A stretch of 46,448 nucleotides of DNA from Chloroflexota bacterium (GTDB lineage Bacteria; Chloroflexota; Anaerolineae; JAAYZQ01). The notes beneath the pieces were generated by a model. It was not told the DNA's origin. It made no database searches and worked only from the letters and a program-made list of their open reading frames with translations. Of this stretch, positions 33,795-42,096 are shown one piece after another (position 1 is the stretch's first letter; each line of letters begins with the position of its first letter). The position numbers and the translations under genes are program-made. The stretch lies in assembly GCA_018606645.1 (NCBI GenBank), contig JAGVRI010000023.1, positions 1-46,448 of the forward strand. Direction: 5' to 3'.

Positions 33795-34001
33795 ATGCCG
33801 ATCTATGAATACACATGCCAGGACTGTGGTACGCAATTTGAAAAGTTCGTGCGTTCTCTCACGGCGCCGGTGGAGGTAACCTGCCCCGAGTGTGGAGGGA
33901 CGCATGTCAAAAAGGGCTGGTCGGTCTTTGGCACGGGCAAACGCGACAGCGCGGGAGGGTTCAGCGCTTCGAGCGCCTCATGTGGCCCGACCAGCACCTG
34001 A
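33795..34001 (+). CDS. FmdB-family zinc ribbon protein
   Basis: 68 residues. [21 protein letters not shown] and [21 protein letters not shown] are the typical FmdB (putative regulatory zinc ribbon) sequence, with CxxC pairs as zinc ligands. GGAGGTGG precedes the ATG. Function poorly known; members often sit beside metal- or C1-metabolism genes. A CsoR-like operator overlaps its promoter. Confidence 0.9.
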   Translation: MPIYEYTCQDCGTQFEKFVRSLTAPVEVTCPECGGTHVKKGWSVFGTGKRDSAGGFSASSASCGPTST

Positions 34002-34114
34002 AGCCTGACCCGATAAGAGCCGGGGGCTCTGAGGTCCAGGTGGCGAAGGGCGGTATCGCGCAGATATCGCCTTTTGTTGTTCATCAAGCTGTCCAAAAAG
34101 ATGACCGTTCAAAA

Positions 34115-34143
34115 TTGACAAAGATGCCGGAACCGATTATACT
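34115..34143 (+). promoter_or_regulatory. Promoter of the MerR-type regulator gene
   Basis: TTGACA (34115-34120), 17-nt spacer, TATACT (34138-34143). The GTG start is about 65 nt downstream. Confidence 0.75.
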
Positions 34144-34208
34144 TATGTTTGGTGAACACGTCATTGCGGGGTTTGCGAATTCAAGAACCTGACAAGGGGG
34201 AGCCGATC

Positions 34209-34649
34209 GTGAAGTACGAGATACGTCCGGTGTATACCATTGGAACGGCAGCCGAGATCCTGGGCATTCATCCCCGCACTCTGCGCCTGTATGAGGAGGG
34301 AGGATTGCTCCGTCCCGCTCGCAAGAAGAACCGCCGTTTCTATTCGGCGAGCGATCTGGAATGGATCAGTTGCATTCGGTATCTCATCCACGAGAAAGGG
34401 TTGAACCAGGAGGGGTTGCGGCGTCTGCTGGCCCTGATCCCGTGCTGGGAGATCAAGGGATGCACCGCGAGTGAACGGAACCAGTGCCTGATCAAGGCGG
34501 ATCGCAACCGGCCCTGCTGGGATCGGGCGCGAGAAAGCGAGACCGACTCCAGAGACTGTCACGCCTGCGAGGTCTATCTGACGGCTTGGCAGCGGGTGTT
34601 GAGCGAAGAAGAACACCAGGAGGCCATCCGCTACGGGCTGGCCGGTTAG
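34209..34649 (+). CDS. MerR/HspR-type regulator with Cys-rich C-terminal domain
   Basis: 146 residues from the GTG at 34209 (RBS AAGGGGGAG). The N-terminal MerR winged helix is clear: YTIGTAAEILGIHPRTLRLYEEGGLLRPARKKNRRFYSASDLEWI. The C-terminal half carries Cys79, 85, 93, 103, 117 and 120 (PCWEIKGC, QCL, PCW, CHACEVY). Such a set could bind an Fe-S cluster or a metal, making this a possible redox or metal sensor. Target genes are unknown; the FmdB-type gene just upstream and the gene's own promoter are the first candidates. Confidence 0.88.
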   Translation: MKYEIRPVYTIGTAAEILGIHPRTLRLYEEGGLLRPARKKNRRFYSASDLEWISCIRYLIHEKGLNQEGLRRLLALIPCWEIKGCTASERNQCLIKADRNRPCWDRARESETDSRDCHACEVYLTAWQRVLSEEEHQEAIRYGLAG

Positions 34650-34665
34650 GTGGAGCGATTTCTGG

Positions 34666-34701
34666 CGGCCAGGAGACCCCGGCTCCTGGCCGTTTTCTTT
34701 T
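34666..34701 (+). terminator. Rho-independent terminator after the MerR-type gene
   Basis: A 10-bp stem, CGGCCAGGAG (34666-34675) with CTCCTGGCCG (34683-34692), 7-nt loop, then TTTTCTTTT. It lies between convergent genes. Confidence 0.9.
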
Positions 34702-34718
34702 CTCAGTGTTTTCCCTGG

Positions 34719-35087
34719 TTAGCTCCGATAGCCTGGCGGCGCTCCCGGCGGAGGATAGCTGGCCTGGCGGGCCGAGACCTGCTGCTGGAAAAAGTAGGCG
34801 GTCCGTCGGGTGTTTTCCTCAATCGCCAGCAAGAGGTACACCGCTTCGCCGGCGGCGTAATAGAACAAAAAGGCGATGATGGCCGAGACCAGGACTGCGA
34901 AGAACATGGCCAGGCCGCCCAGCAGACCCCCGACGCGACCCAGCCCCGGTAGCTCCTGTTGACCACCCAGGCCCAGTCCGGCCAGGAGCATGAGGATCCC
35001 TCCGATCACGCCCAAGACGAGGACGACCCAGGCCAACACCTTCAACACCGTGCCGATGATGCGCAGGGCGGTAAACCGTTTCTCCAT
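34719..35087 (-). CDS. Small membrane protein of unknown function
   Basis: 122 residues. Two long hydrophobic segments (about 10-40: IIGTVLKVLAWVVLVLGVIG and on; and about 52-82: LGGLAMFFAVLVSAIIAFLFYYAAGEAVYLLLAIEENTRR), then a Pro-rich tail. The A(A/G)E.i.lLLaIEeNTRr ending is common in small Chloroflexota/actinobacterial membrane proteins of unknown role. AAGGAGG precedes the ATG by 8 nt, which fixes this start over the longer frame to 35258. It has its own promoter. Confidence 0.8.
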   Translation of the reverse strand: MEKRFTALRIIGTVLKVLAWVVLVLGVIGGILMLLAGLGLGGQQELPGLGRVGGLLGGLAMFFAVLVSAIIAFLFYYAAGEAVYLLLAIEENTRRTAYFFQQQVSARQASYPPPGAPPGYRS

Positions 35088-35118
35088 GATGGCTTCCTCC
35101 TTTCTCCCAACTAATGAG

Positions 35119-35147
35119 ATTATAGCACACTGGAGGGAGATTGGCAA
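35119..35147 (-). promoter_or_regulatory. Promoter of the small membrane protein gene
   Basis: Read on the minus strand: TTGCCA (35147-35142), 17-nt spacer, TATAAT (35124-35119). The ATG at 35087 lies about 30 nt downstream. Confidence 0.75.
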
Positions 35148-35191
35148 ATGGCGGAACGTTCTCCCGGACCAACCTCTCCTCATCCCCCCGG

Positions 35192-35229
35192 CCCCCTTCC
35201 CCTCTCCGCCAGCGGAGAGGGGAAGGGGG
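35192..35229. repeat. 17-bp perfect inverted repeat, likely bidirectional terminator or repeat-family member
   Basis: CCCCCTTCCCCTCTCCG (35192-35208) is the exact complement of CGGAGAGGGGAAGGGGG (35213-35229), with loop CCAG. It sits between two minus-strand genes. It is a variant of family B in style (C-rich arm and G-rich arm) but has no U-tract. Confidence 0.75.
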
Positions 35230-35262
35230 TGAAGGGGGTAGGGGTGAGGTAACGCCACTATC

Positions 35263-35601
35263 TCAATCGTGCTCCATTCTCGAGGGATTCTGATAGCGGG
35301 TCCGGTCGCGGTGCCAGACCTTGTCCAGCACTTTCTGCAACGCCGGCTCCAGCTCGATCCCCTGCGAGTTGGCCAGGCAGATCAGGACGAACAGGATGTC
35401 GGCGATCTCCTCGCTCAAGGTCTGGTCAGGTTCCTCTGGCTTCTTGGGTTTCGGGCCGTAGAGATGGTTGATCAGGCGGGCCAGTTCGCCCACTTCCTCC
35501 GCCAGGCGGGCCAGGTTGGCGTGTGGAGACCAATACCCGCCGCCGACGGTCTGGATCCAACGGTCTACGTCGGTCTGCCATTCAGCCAGGGATTTCGCCA
35601 T
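35263..35601 (-). CDS. mazG: MazG-type nucleotide pyrophosphohydrolase
   Basis: 112 residues, single-domain MazG-like. LARLAEEVGELARLINHLYG and SEEIADILFVLICLANSQGIELEPAL carry the ExxE...ExxD magnesium-binding motif (EEVGE and EEIAD) of all-alpha NTP pyrophosphohydrolases. Its usual role is removal of aberrant (d)NTPs. It starts 14 nt downstream of the cydC stop, so it is probably cotranscribed with cydDC. Confidence 0.92.
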   Translation of the reverse strand: MAKSLAEWQTDVDRWIQTVGGGYWSPHANLARLAEEVGELARLINHLYGPKPKKPEEPDQTLSEEIADILFVLICLANSQGIELEPALQKVLDKVWHRDRTRYQNPSRMEHD

Positions 35602-35615
35602 GGTGTCCCTCCCCC

Positions 35616-37352
35616 TTATGCAGGACGCAGGATGTCATTTTGCAGTGTCCACAGGCGTTGATAGAAGCCTCCTTGTTGGATCAGATCGGCGTGCCGTCCC
35701 CGTTCGATGATCCGTCCCGCGTTGAGCACCAGGACCTCGTCGGCGCTTTCGAGGCTGTTCAGGCGATGGGTGATATTGACAACGGTGCGGCCTTGCATCA
35801 ATGCCTGGAGCGCGTGGACGATCTGGACCTCGGTCAGGGGGTCGAGATGGACGGTGGGTTCGTCGAGGAGGAGGATCGGAGCGCCTTTGAGAAAGGCGCG
35901 AGCGATGGCGATCTGTTGGCGCTGCCCGGCGCTGAGGCGCACTCCGAGTTCGCCGACCGGCGTTTCGTAGGCCTGGGGAAGCGACTGGACCCAGTCGTGG
36001 ATCTGGGCCTGCCGGGCGGCCTCGATCATCTCTGCCTCGATGGCTTCCGGGCGGGCGAGGAGGAGGTTCTCGCGGATCGTGGCGTTAAACAGATGAGTGC
36101 GTTGCGAAACGACGGCCATGTGGCGGCGCACCTCTTCCTGGCGGTACGCCGACAGTTCCTTTCCGTTCAAGAGAATGCTCCCCTCGTATTCCCAGAAGCG
36201 GAGGAGGAGATGAATGAGGGTCGTCTTGCCAGCGCCGCTGGGCCCGACGATGCCCAGATGTTTGCCGGCCGGCAGGTCGAAACGGATGTCATCCAACACC
36301 AGCGGCCCGTCGGGGGTGTAGGCAAAGCGCAGGCCCTCCACCCGCAGATGCGGCGTGGAGACCAGATGGGCCGGCTGCTCGGGGTCGAGGACCGCCGGCC
36401 GCTCGTCCACCAGTTGAAAGAGCCGCCGCGCCGATTCCAGGCTATTCTCCAGCCATTGCAGGGCCTGGGGGAGCGGCAGGACCGCCTCGAAAGAAGAAAG
36501 GACGATGGTGGCGATCATCGCCAGATAGAGGCCATCCATGCGACGGGCCGAGACGAGGGGGATGGCCAGGGACAGGACCGCCCAGACGGCCAGGCTCATC
36601 AACAGTCCCATCAAGGCGCCGTGAAGGCCGCTGAGGCGGGCCATGGACCGCTGCAGATGCTCCCAGCGCTGACTGGTGTGGCGCACCTGGGCCAGGTAGT
36701 GGGGTTCATAGCCAAAGGCCAGCAGGTCGGCGATCCCCTGGATGCCGTCTAGCACGCGGCTGTTCAGTTCGGCGCGGACGGCGACCATTTGAGCGCCGAC
36801 GGACCGGCTCAAGGCCCGGATGAGGAGGGGCAGGCCCAGGCCGGCGGCGGCCAGGAGGCTCAGCAGGACGAAGGCGAGGCGCGAGTCAAACCGGCCCAGT
36901 AGAAGGGCAGCCAGGGCGCTGACCAGGAGGGCCACCAGCGGCGGGGCCAGGACCCGCAGGTAAATGTTTTCCAGCGTTTCGATGTCGGCCACGATGCGGG
37001 CCAACAGGTCCCCGCTGCGACGTTGGATGAGACGGGCCGGGGCCAGGGGCTCCAGCGCCTGGTAGAACCAGACCCGCAATCGGGCCAGCAGACGGAAGGT
37101 GACCTCGTGCGACACGTATCGCTCCGCGTAGCGAAAGAGGCCGCGGGCGATGCCGAAAAAGCGGACGCCGACGATGGCCACCTGAAGGTCGGCGATCGAG
37201 GGGTGCAGCGCCGCTCGGGCGATCAGATAGGCGGAGGTGGCCATCAGGCCGATGCCGCTGGCGATGGTGGCCACGCCCAGCAGGGCGGCCAGGATCATCC
37301 CATGGAGCAACGGCGCCGTCCGTCTCAGCAACTGGCGGAATGGGTCGTTCAT
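35616..37352 (-). CDS. cydC: Heterodimeric thiol exporter subunit CydC (ABC transporter)
   Basis: 578 residues: six-helix membrane domain (1-315), then ABC ATPase with Walker A GPSGAGKTT, signature LSAGQRQQIAIARAFL, Walker B ILLLDEPTVHLD and the switch His (NITHRL). It pairs with CydD to export cysteine/glutathione needed for cytochrome bd assembly in E. coli. The ATG overlaps the cydD stop (ATGA at 37349-37352). No cydAB in the window. Confidence 0.9.
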   Translation of the reverse strand: MNDPFRQLLRRTAPLLHGMILAALLGVATIASGIGLMATSAYLIARAALHPSIADLQVAIVGVRFFGIARGLFRYAERYVSHEVTFRLLARLRVWFYQALEPLAPARLIQRRSGDLLARIVADIETLENIYLRVLAPPLVALLVSALAALLLGRFDSRLAFVLLSLLAAAGLGLPLLIRALSRSVGAQMVAVRAELNSRVLDGIQGIADLLAFGYEPHYLAQVRHTSQRWEHLQRSMARLSGLHGALMGLLMSLAVWAVLSLAIPLVSARRMDGLYLAMIATIVLSSFEAVLPLPQALQWLENSLESARRLFQLVDERPAVLDPEQPAHLVSTPHLRVEGLRFAYTPDGPLVLDDIRFDLPAGKHLGIVGPSGAGKTTLIHLLLRFWEYEGSILLNGKELSAYRQEEVRRHMAVVSQRTHLFNATIRENLLLARPEAIEAEMIEAARQAQIHDWVQSLPQAYETPVGELGVRLSAGQRQQIAIARAFLKGAPILLLDEPTVHLDPLTEVQIVHALQALMQGRTVVNITHRLNSLESADEVLVLNAGRIIERGRHADLIQQGGFYQRLWTLQNDILRPA

Positions 37353-39106
37353 GGCGCGCTGCTCCGCAGGTAAGCGCCCACCAGGCGGGCATACCAGCCG
37401 CCCTGCTCGACCAGAACCGGGTGGGACCCTTCTTCCACGACCTGACCCCGGTGGATGACCAGGATGCGATCGACCCGGGAGACGGTCCGCAGGCGGTGGG
37501 CGATGATCACCGCCGTCCGCCCCTGGATGAGGCGCTCAATGCTGAGCTGGATCAGGTCCTCGGTCTCTGGATCGAGGTGGGCGGTGGCTTCGTCGAGGAT
37601 CACCAGCGGCGCATCTTTGAGAAAGGCGCGGGCCAGGGCCAGGCGTTGCGCCTCTCCGCCGCTCAGCCGCATCCCTCGCTCGCCGATGATGGTGTCGTAG
37701 CCCTGCGGGAGGGCCTCAATGAAGGGATGGGCATGGGCCTGGCGCGCTGCCCAGGCGATCTCGTCCAGCGTCGCCTCTGGGCGGGCGAGCCGGATGTTAT
37801 CCGCCACGGACCCGTAGAACAGGTAGGGGGTCTGGGGAACCCAGCTCACCTGGGCGCGCCACACCTCGGGTGGGTAGTCGCTCAGCGCCCGGCCATCCAC
37901 CGTGATCATGCCCGCATCCGGCTCGATAAAGCGCAACAGCAGGGAGGCGATGGTGCTCTTGCCCGCGCCGCTAGGTCCGACGAGGGCCACTGTTTCGCCC
38001 ACTTTGATCTCGAAAGAGAGGCCGTGCACAGCCGGGTGGCGCCCCGCCTCGTAGGTGTAGGACACCTGCTGAAAGGCCAGGGTGGAGGTCAGGATCGGAC
38101 CGCAACGGGACGGAGCCGGCGGTGGGCGGGTGGGGAGGGGCGGCGGCGCCTCGGCCGTCGGACCCAACACCTCAAAGATGCGCTGGGCGGCGGCGACCCC
38201 GGCCACCCCGGCATGAAAGCGCGCGCCCAGGGTCCGCAACGGCAGGTAGAACTCTGGAGCCAGGAGCAAGACCAGGAACGATTCGGTGAACGACAGCCGC
38301 CCGTACAACAGGCGGAGGCCGATCTGCACCGCGACAAGGGCAGTGCCGATGGTCGAGACCATTTCCAGGACAAGCGCCGAGAGAAAGGTCACCCGCAGCA
38401 CGCCCATCGTGCTCCGGCGGAACCGATCGCTGATCTCGGCAATGGTGCGCACCTGTTCGCGGCTGCGCCCCAGCAGTTTTAGGGTGGTCAACCCCTGGAG
38501 GACGTCCAGAAAGTGGGCGCTCATCAGGCTGAGAGAAGCCCACTGGCGCCGGGTCACGGTCTGGGCCAGGTGGCCAATGAGGATCATAAAGATAGGGAGA
38601 AGGGGCGCGGTAAGGAGCAGGACCAGGCCGGAGAGCCAGTCCTGGGGGAACACCACGGCGAGGATGAGGAGGGGCACCAGGGCTGCCAGCGCCAGTTGGG
38701 GCAGGTAGTGGCGGAAATAGGCGTCGAGGGCCTCGATCCCTTCCACGGTGGTGTTCACCAGCTCGCCGCTGCGCTCGCCGTGGACATAGGCGGGACCCAG
38801 GGCCAGCAGGCGGGCGAAGAGGCGCTCGCGCAGTTCGTGCTTGACCCGGCCGGCGGCCCGTTGGGCGGTCTGCTCGCTGCCCCAGACCAGGAGGGCGCGG
38901 ACCAGGGCCAGGACGACCACGGCCAGCAACCAGGGTCGCACCTGGCGGAGGGTGGCTCCGCCCAGAAACACCTGGCCGATCGTTTGACTCAGAAAGTAGG
39001 CCTGACCAACCAGCAACGCCCCGGCCAGCAGGCCCAATCCTACGGTAAGTCCCACTTCCAGGCGCACCGCGCGCGCCTGGCGCAGCAGCCGTCTATCGAG
39101 TTGCAC
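37349..39106 (-). CDS. cydD: Heterodimeric thiol exporter subunit CydD (ABC transporter)
   Basis: About 585 residues: membrane domain (about 15-330), then ABC ATPase with Walker A GPSGAGKST, signature LSGGEAQRLALARAFL and Walker B LVILDEATAHLD. RRSTMGVLRVTFLSALVLEM and LLLAPEFYLPLRTLG match the CydD-specific stretches of E. coli. I place the start at the GTG at 39106, which has GGGGAAGG 5-12 nt upstream, because the upstream ATG at 39151 lies inside the -10 box of the promoter and could not be translated from that transcript. Confidence 0.88.
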   Translation of the reverse strand: MQLDRRLLRQARAVRLEVGLTVGLGLLAGALLVGQAYFLSQTIGQVFLGGATLRQVRPWLLAVVVLALVRALLVWGSEQTAQRAAGRVKHELRERLFARLLALGPAYVHGERSGELVNTTVEGIEALDAYFRHYLPQLALAALVPLLILAVVFPQDWLSGLVLLLTAPLLPIFMILIGHLAQTVTRRQWASLSLMSAHFLDVLQGLTTLKLLGRSREQVRTIAEISDRFRRSTMGVLRVTFLSALVLEMVSTIGTALVAVQIGLRLLYGRLSFTESFLVLLLAPEFYLPLRTLGARFHAGVAGVAAAQRIFEVLGPTAEAPPPLPTRPPPAPSRCGPILTSTLAFQQVSYTYEAGRHPAVHGLSFEIKVGETVALVGPSGAGKSTIASLLLRFIEPDAGMITVDGRALSDYPPEVWRAQVSWVPQTPYLFYGSVADNIRLARPEATLDEIAWAARQAHAHPFIEALPQGYDTIIGERGMRLSGGEAQRLALARAFLKDAPLVILDEATAHLDPETEDLIQLSIERLIQGRTAVIIAHRLRTVSRVDRILVIHRGQVVEEGSHPVLVEQGGWYARLVGAYLRSSAP

Positions 39107-39149
39107 TCGCCTTCCCCGCCTGGCATCCTGCCGAACCTCAAGCCAGGTC

Positions 39150-39177
39150 ATTATACGGACAATCGGCAGAATGTCAA
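39150..39177 (-). promoter_or_regulatory. cydDC promoter, divergent
   Basis: Minus strand: TTGACA (39177-39172), 16-nt spacer, TATAAT (39155-39150). The last bases of the -10 overlap an in-frame ATG. Confidence 0.8.
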
Positions 39178-39185
39178 TCGGTTGT

Positions 39186-39214
39186 TTGCCGCTTTTTGGT
39201 TTTTGCAATATAAT
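39186..39214 (+). promoter_or_regulatory. Promoter of the anchored surface protein gene, divergent from cydDC
   Basis: TTGCCG (39186-39191), 17-nt spacer, TATAAT (39209-39214). The two divergent promoters are back to back with only 8 nt between their -35 boxes. Confidence 0.75.
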
Positions 39215-39294
39215 GCGTGTATCTTGCCGTTGTCGCCGGCGGCCCGGCGAGGGGGATCGGGCCGCGCGGGACGAGGGCGCGGTTCAGGTGGGTA

Positions 39295-40389
39295 ATGAAG
39301 TGGGATCATGGTAAAAGATGGCGATGGGGAGGGTGTCTGCTCGTGCTGCTGGGAGGTCTGGGATGGCTGGCCGGGTCATCCGTCCAGGCCGGCGCTCATA
39401 ATCCATGTCAGCAACCGGGCAATGTGACCTACAACTGCGGGTTTGATCTCTTTGTGGACCGCACCTGGAACGGGAAGCGGTTGCAGGTCCCTGACGGCTG
39501 GTGGTATTTTATATTGAGCGGAGATCTGGAATATCGGCCGGCGGATGACACCTACTGGGGAGCGCCTTCGCTCTGGCTGCTTTCGGATGGCGTGCCGTTC
39601 GTGGCCGGCATCTACCAGCAGGTGAAGGTCACCCCTGGGGTGGTGTATCAGACCGATATCGGCTGGGCAGCGGCCACCAAGCCGGACTTTGAGCGGAAGC
39701 TGGGCCTGGACCCGACCGGGGGGACCGATCCGCTGGCCCCGACGGTGATCTGGTCGCGGTCGGAGTGGGGGATGGACAAATGGCCCGATCTGACCGTTTC
39801 GGCGCGGGCGGCCGGCCCGACCATGACCGTGTTTGTGTGGGTCGCCCATCCGACCACGCACGGCAATGACTGGATCTTTCTCGATGCGGTGGGTCTGTGG
39901 CCGGACCCCAACCAGCCGACGGCCACGGCGACGCCGCTGCCATCGGCCACGCCGAGGCCCACCGTTCCGCCAGCCCGACGCGCCACCCGGACCCCGACCG
40001 CCGTTCCGCCCTCCCCGACCCCGACCGCAACCGAGACGTCGACGGCGCAGCCGACCGAGACGGCCACGGCCAGCCCTTCCCCGACCTGGGCGGTCACGCC
40101 CTCGCCCTTGCCGCCGACGCACACCCCGACTCCCACCTGGACGGCTACGCCGACCCCGGTGCCGGTCGCCCGACTGGCGCATCCGGCCACGGCGCGCCCC
40201 GATGCGCCGCCGCAGGTGGAGCGCGCCCGCAGGTCGAAACGGGCCATGCTCCCGCTCTATTTGGCGATCGGAGCATGGGGGGCAGGTCTGGGGGTGGCCG
40301 GCATCGCCCTGGCGGTGTGGCGGACCATGCGCCGGGGTCAGACGACGGAGAAGGAGTCGCCATGCCCGGATGGGCGCCACGAGGAATGA
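39295..40389 (+). CDS. Secreted, C-terminally anchored protein with Thr/Pro-rich linker
   Basis: 364 residues. A signal peptide (GGCLLVLLGGLGWLAGSSVQAGA) is followed by a beta-rich domain (about 35-205: NPCQQPGNVTYNCGFDLF, GWWYFILSGDLEYRP, VYQTDIGWAAATKPDF, GNDWIFLDAVGLWP) resembling a carbohydrate-binding jelly-roll. A Thr/Pro/Ala linker (about 206-300) of the TPTAT type and a single C-terminal transmembrane helix (LPLYLAIGAWGAGLGVAGIALAVW) follow. The last residues (CPDGRHEE) run into a family-D repeat, so the C-terminus may have been altered by repeat insertion. Confidence 0.8.
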   Translation: MKWDHGKRWRWGGCLLVLLGGLGWLAGSSVQAGAHNPCQQPGNVTYNCGFDLFVDRTWNGKRLQVPDGWWYFILSGDLEYRPADDTYWGAPSLWLLSDGVPFVAGIYQQVKVTPGVVYQTDIGWAAATKPDFERKLGLDPTGGTDPLAPTVIWSRSEWGMDKWPDLTVSARAAGPTMTVFVWVAHPTTHGNDWIFLDAVGLWPDPNQPTATATPLPSATPRPTVPPARRATRTPTAVPPSPTPTATETSTAQPTETATASPSPTWAVTPSPLPPTHTPTPTWTATPTPVPVARLAHPATARPDAPPQVERARRSKRAMLPLYLAIGAWGAGLGVAGIALAVWRTMRRGQTTEKESPCPDGRHEE

Positions 40390-40765
40390 CAATTTCGGGG
40401 GCTGTCAACGAATGGGAAACGAATCAACGAATGGGCGCAGCCGGCGGCTGAAGCCGCGACTCCGGGTGGGGGAGGACGACCCCTCCCCCTGGCCCCCTCC
40501 CCGCGTGCGGGGAGGGGGTGCGGGGGTGGGGTGATCGGGCACGCGGGGAGTGGAGCCTTCAGGCGGTGGACTGGAGGCCTCGACTCCCGGATGAGAGGAG
40601 GGGATGGGGCATATGGGAGCGACCGGCCCCCTCCCCTTGGCCCCCTCCCCGCGTGCGGGGAGGGGGTGCGGGGGTGGGGTGATCGGACACGCGGGGAGTG
40701 GAGCCTTCAGGCGGTTTTCCGGCTAAAGCCTCGACTCCGGGTGGGGGAGCAGTCTATTTTCTAAG
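40360..40765. repeat. Repeat cluster (families D, B and A)
   Basis: Family D at about 40361-40437 overlaps the end of the preceding gene. Family B palindromes lie at about 40495-40520 and 40645-40670, each followed by GGGGTGATCGG.CACGCGGGG. Family A units are near 40551 and 40700-40742. No gene is supported. Confidence 0.85.
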
Positions 40766-40775
40766 GAATGAGGCC

Positions 40776-41831
40776 ATGGGCAAGACAAGGATACGATACG
40801 GCCTGATCTGGGGGATGGTGATCTGGTGGACGGTGAGCCTGGCGGTCGGTTGTGGAACGCCCGAACCACGCCGTTCCACTTTCACGCCGGAGGTCGCGCC
40901 TGTGTCGCCGTTGCCGACGCCGACTTCGGCGGCCAACCGGGAGCCGACGCCGGCCGCCACGCCGACGCCCGGGGTGACCTCGGAGCCGCAGAGGGAGGCG
41001 ATCCGGTTGGTGGTGTTGCACACCAACGACAACTGGGGGGAAACCGTCCCGTGCGGTTGAGGCAGCAGCGCCACCGGCGGGTTCCGCCGGCGAGCGACGT
41101 TCGTGTCGCAACAGCGACAGGAAGCGGAGTACGTCCTGCTGCTGGATACTGGGGATGCCCTGGTGGGCGGTGGGCTGTTGGGAGATCGGACCCAGGGCCA
41201 GGCGGTGGTGGCGGCCATGAGCCTGATCGGCTATGATGCGATGGCGCTAGGGCCCAAGGAACTGTCGCTGGGCCCGGACCTGTTGCGGCAGCGGATGCAG
41301 GAAGCCGGGTTCCCGATGCTCTCGGCCAATGTGGTGCTGAGGGGCACGGAGGAGCTGTTTGCCCCACCCACGGTGGTTCTGGAGCGGGGCGGGTATCGGT
41401 TCGGGATCGTGGGATTGACGCGGCCGGCGGATGGATCGGCGAGCGGTTTTGAGGTCCGCGATCCGGTTCAGGCGGCGATGCGCTATGTGTCGGAGCTGGC
41501 GAAACAGGTCGAGATCGTGATCGTGTTGACCAATCTCGAATACCAGGCCGCCTTCGAGCTGGCGGATCGGATTCCGGATATCGATCTGGTGATTGCGGCG
41601 TTGCCCAAGGCCATCCCGCAGCAGGCGCTCCAGGCGCCCCAGAGCGGGGCGCTGGTGGTCACCGCCGATCAACCGTCGCCCGGGCATACCGGTCGGCGGG
41701 TGGGGCGGCTGGTGGTGACCGTGGAAGGCGATGGGAGGATGCGCCTGGAGGCATGGCAGTCGGTGGCGATGGACGGAACGATCGCCGACGATCCGCAGAT
41801 GGACGAGTTGCTGGACCGATTTCGCCCATAG
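40776..41831 (+). CDS. UshA-like lipoprotein, probable selenoprotein (UGA at 41058-41060 = Sec95, PCGU motif)
   Basis: 351 residues if the UGA is read. A lipoprotein signal has Cys26 in SLAVGC, followed by a Pro/Thr linker and a metallophosphatase/5'-nucleotidase-like domain. The frame reads VVLHTNDNWGETVPCG-TGA-GSSATGGFRRRATFV, where relatives have TND..G...PCGC.....GGL.RRAT, so the TGA replaces the second Cys of PCGC. It continues LLLDTGDAL, MLSANVV, IVLTNLE and DIDLVIAALP. Several metal ligands of true UshA enzymes are absent: the His after TND is Trp, the SH of the SH.G motif is TN, and GHTH is missing. It may therefore not be a nucleotidase. A strong SECIS-like hairpin follows the UGA. 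I have a faint recollection of UshA-like proteins labelled '(seleno)protein' in databases, so the family may not be wholly new. Confidence 0.8.
41061..41090 (+). other. Bacterial SECIS candidate of the UshA-like gene
   Basis: CCGGCGG (41074-41080) pairs perfectly with CCGCCGG (41084-41090). With the closing pair open, the loop is GGTTC (41080-41084). The GU falls 21-22 nt after the UGA, against about 20-21 nt in E. coli fdhF by my count. Confidence 0.75.
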
Positions 41832-41844
41832 GTCCTGGGCTCAG

Positions 41845-42060
41845 GAGGGGGTCGCCATGCCCGGCGGGGCGCCACGAGGGATGAAAATATCGGGGCCTGT
41901 CAACGAATGGGAAACGAATCAACGAATGGGCGCAGCCGGCGGCGGAAGCCGCGCCGGTGGGGCCGGAGGCCGTGCGTTCCCCTACGGGGACGCGTTCCGT
42001 CGGCGCAGGCCGACGGCCAGCCGAAGGCTCTGCAGGGGCGATTTCAATCGCGGTCTAGTT
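41845..42060. repeat. Repeat families D and C upstream of the GH3-like gene
   Basis: Family D (about 41856-41940) is followed by family C (about 41990-42057: GTCGGCGCAGGCCGAC, CCGAAGGCTCTGCAGG, GATTTCAATCGCGG). The order D-C before a gene is the same as at 30457-30595. Confidence 0.8.
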
Positions 42061-42096
42061 TGGGGTACGATTCGGGCCTGGGCCTGTCTGGTCTGG

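Noticed and set aside
33890..34192. A 100-residue open frame overlapping the FmdB-type gene
   Set aside because: Out-of-frame shadow with no RBS; it covers the promoter of the MerR-type gene.
35088..35258. N-terminal extension of the small membrane protein to 35258
   Set aside because: The extension crosses the gene's promoter and a long palindrome, while the ATG at 35087 has an AAGGAGG.
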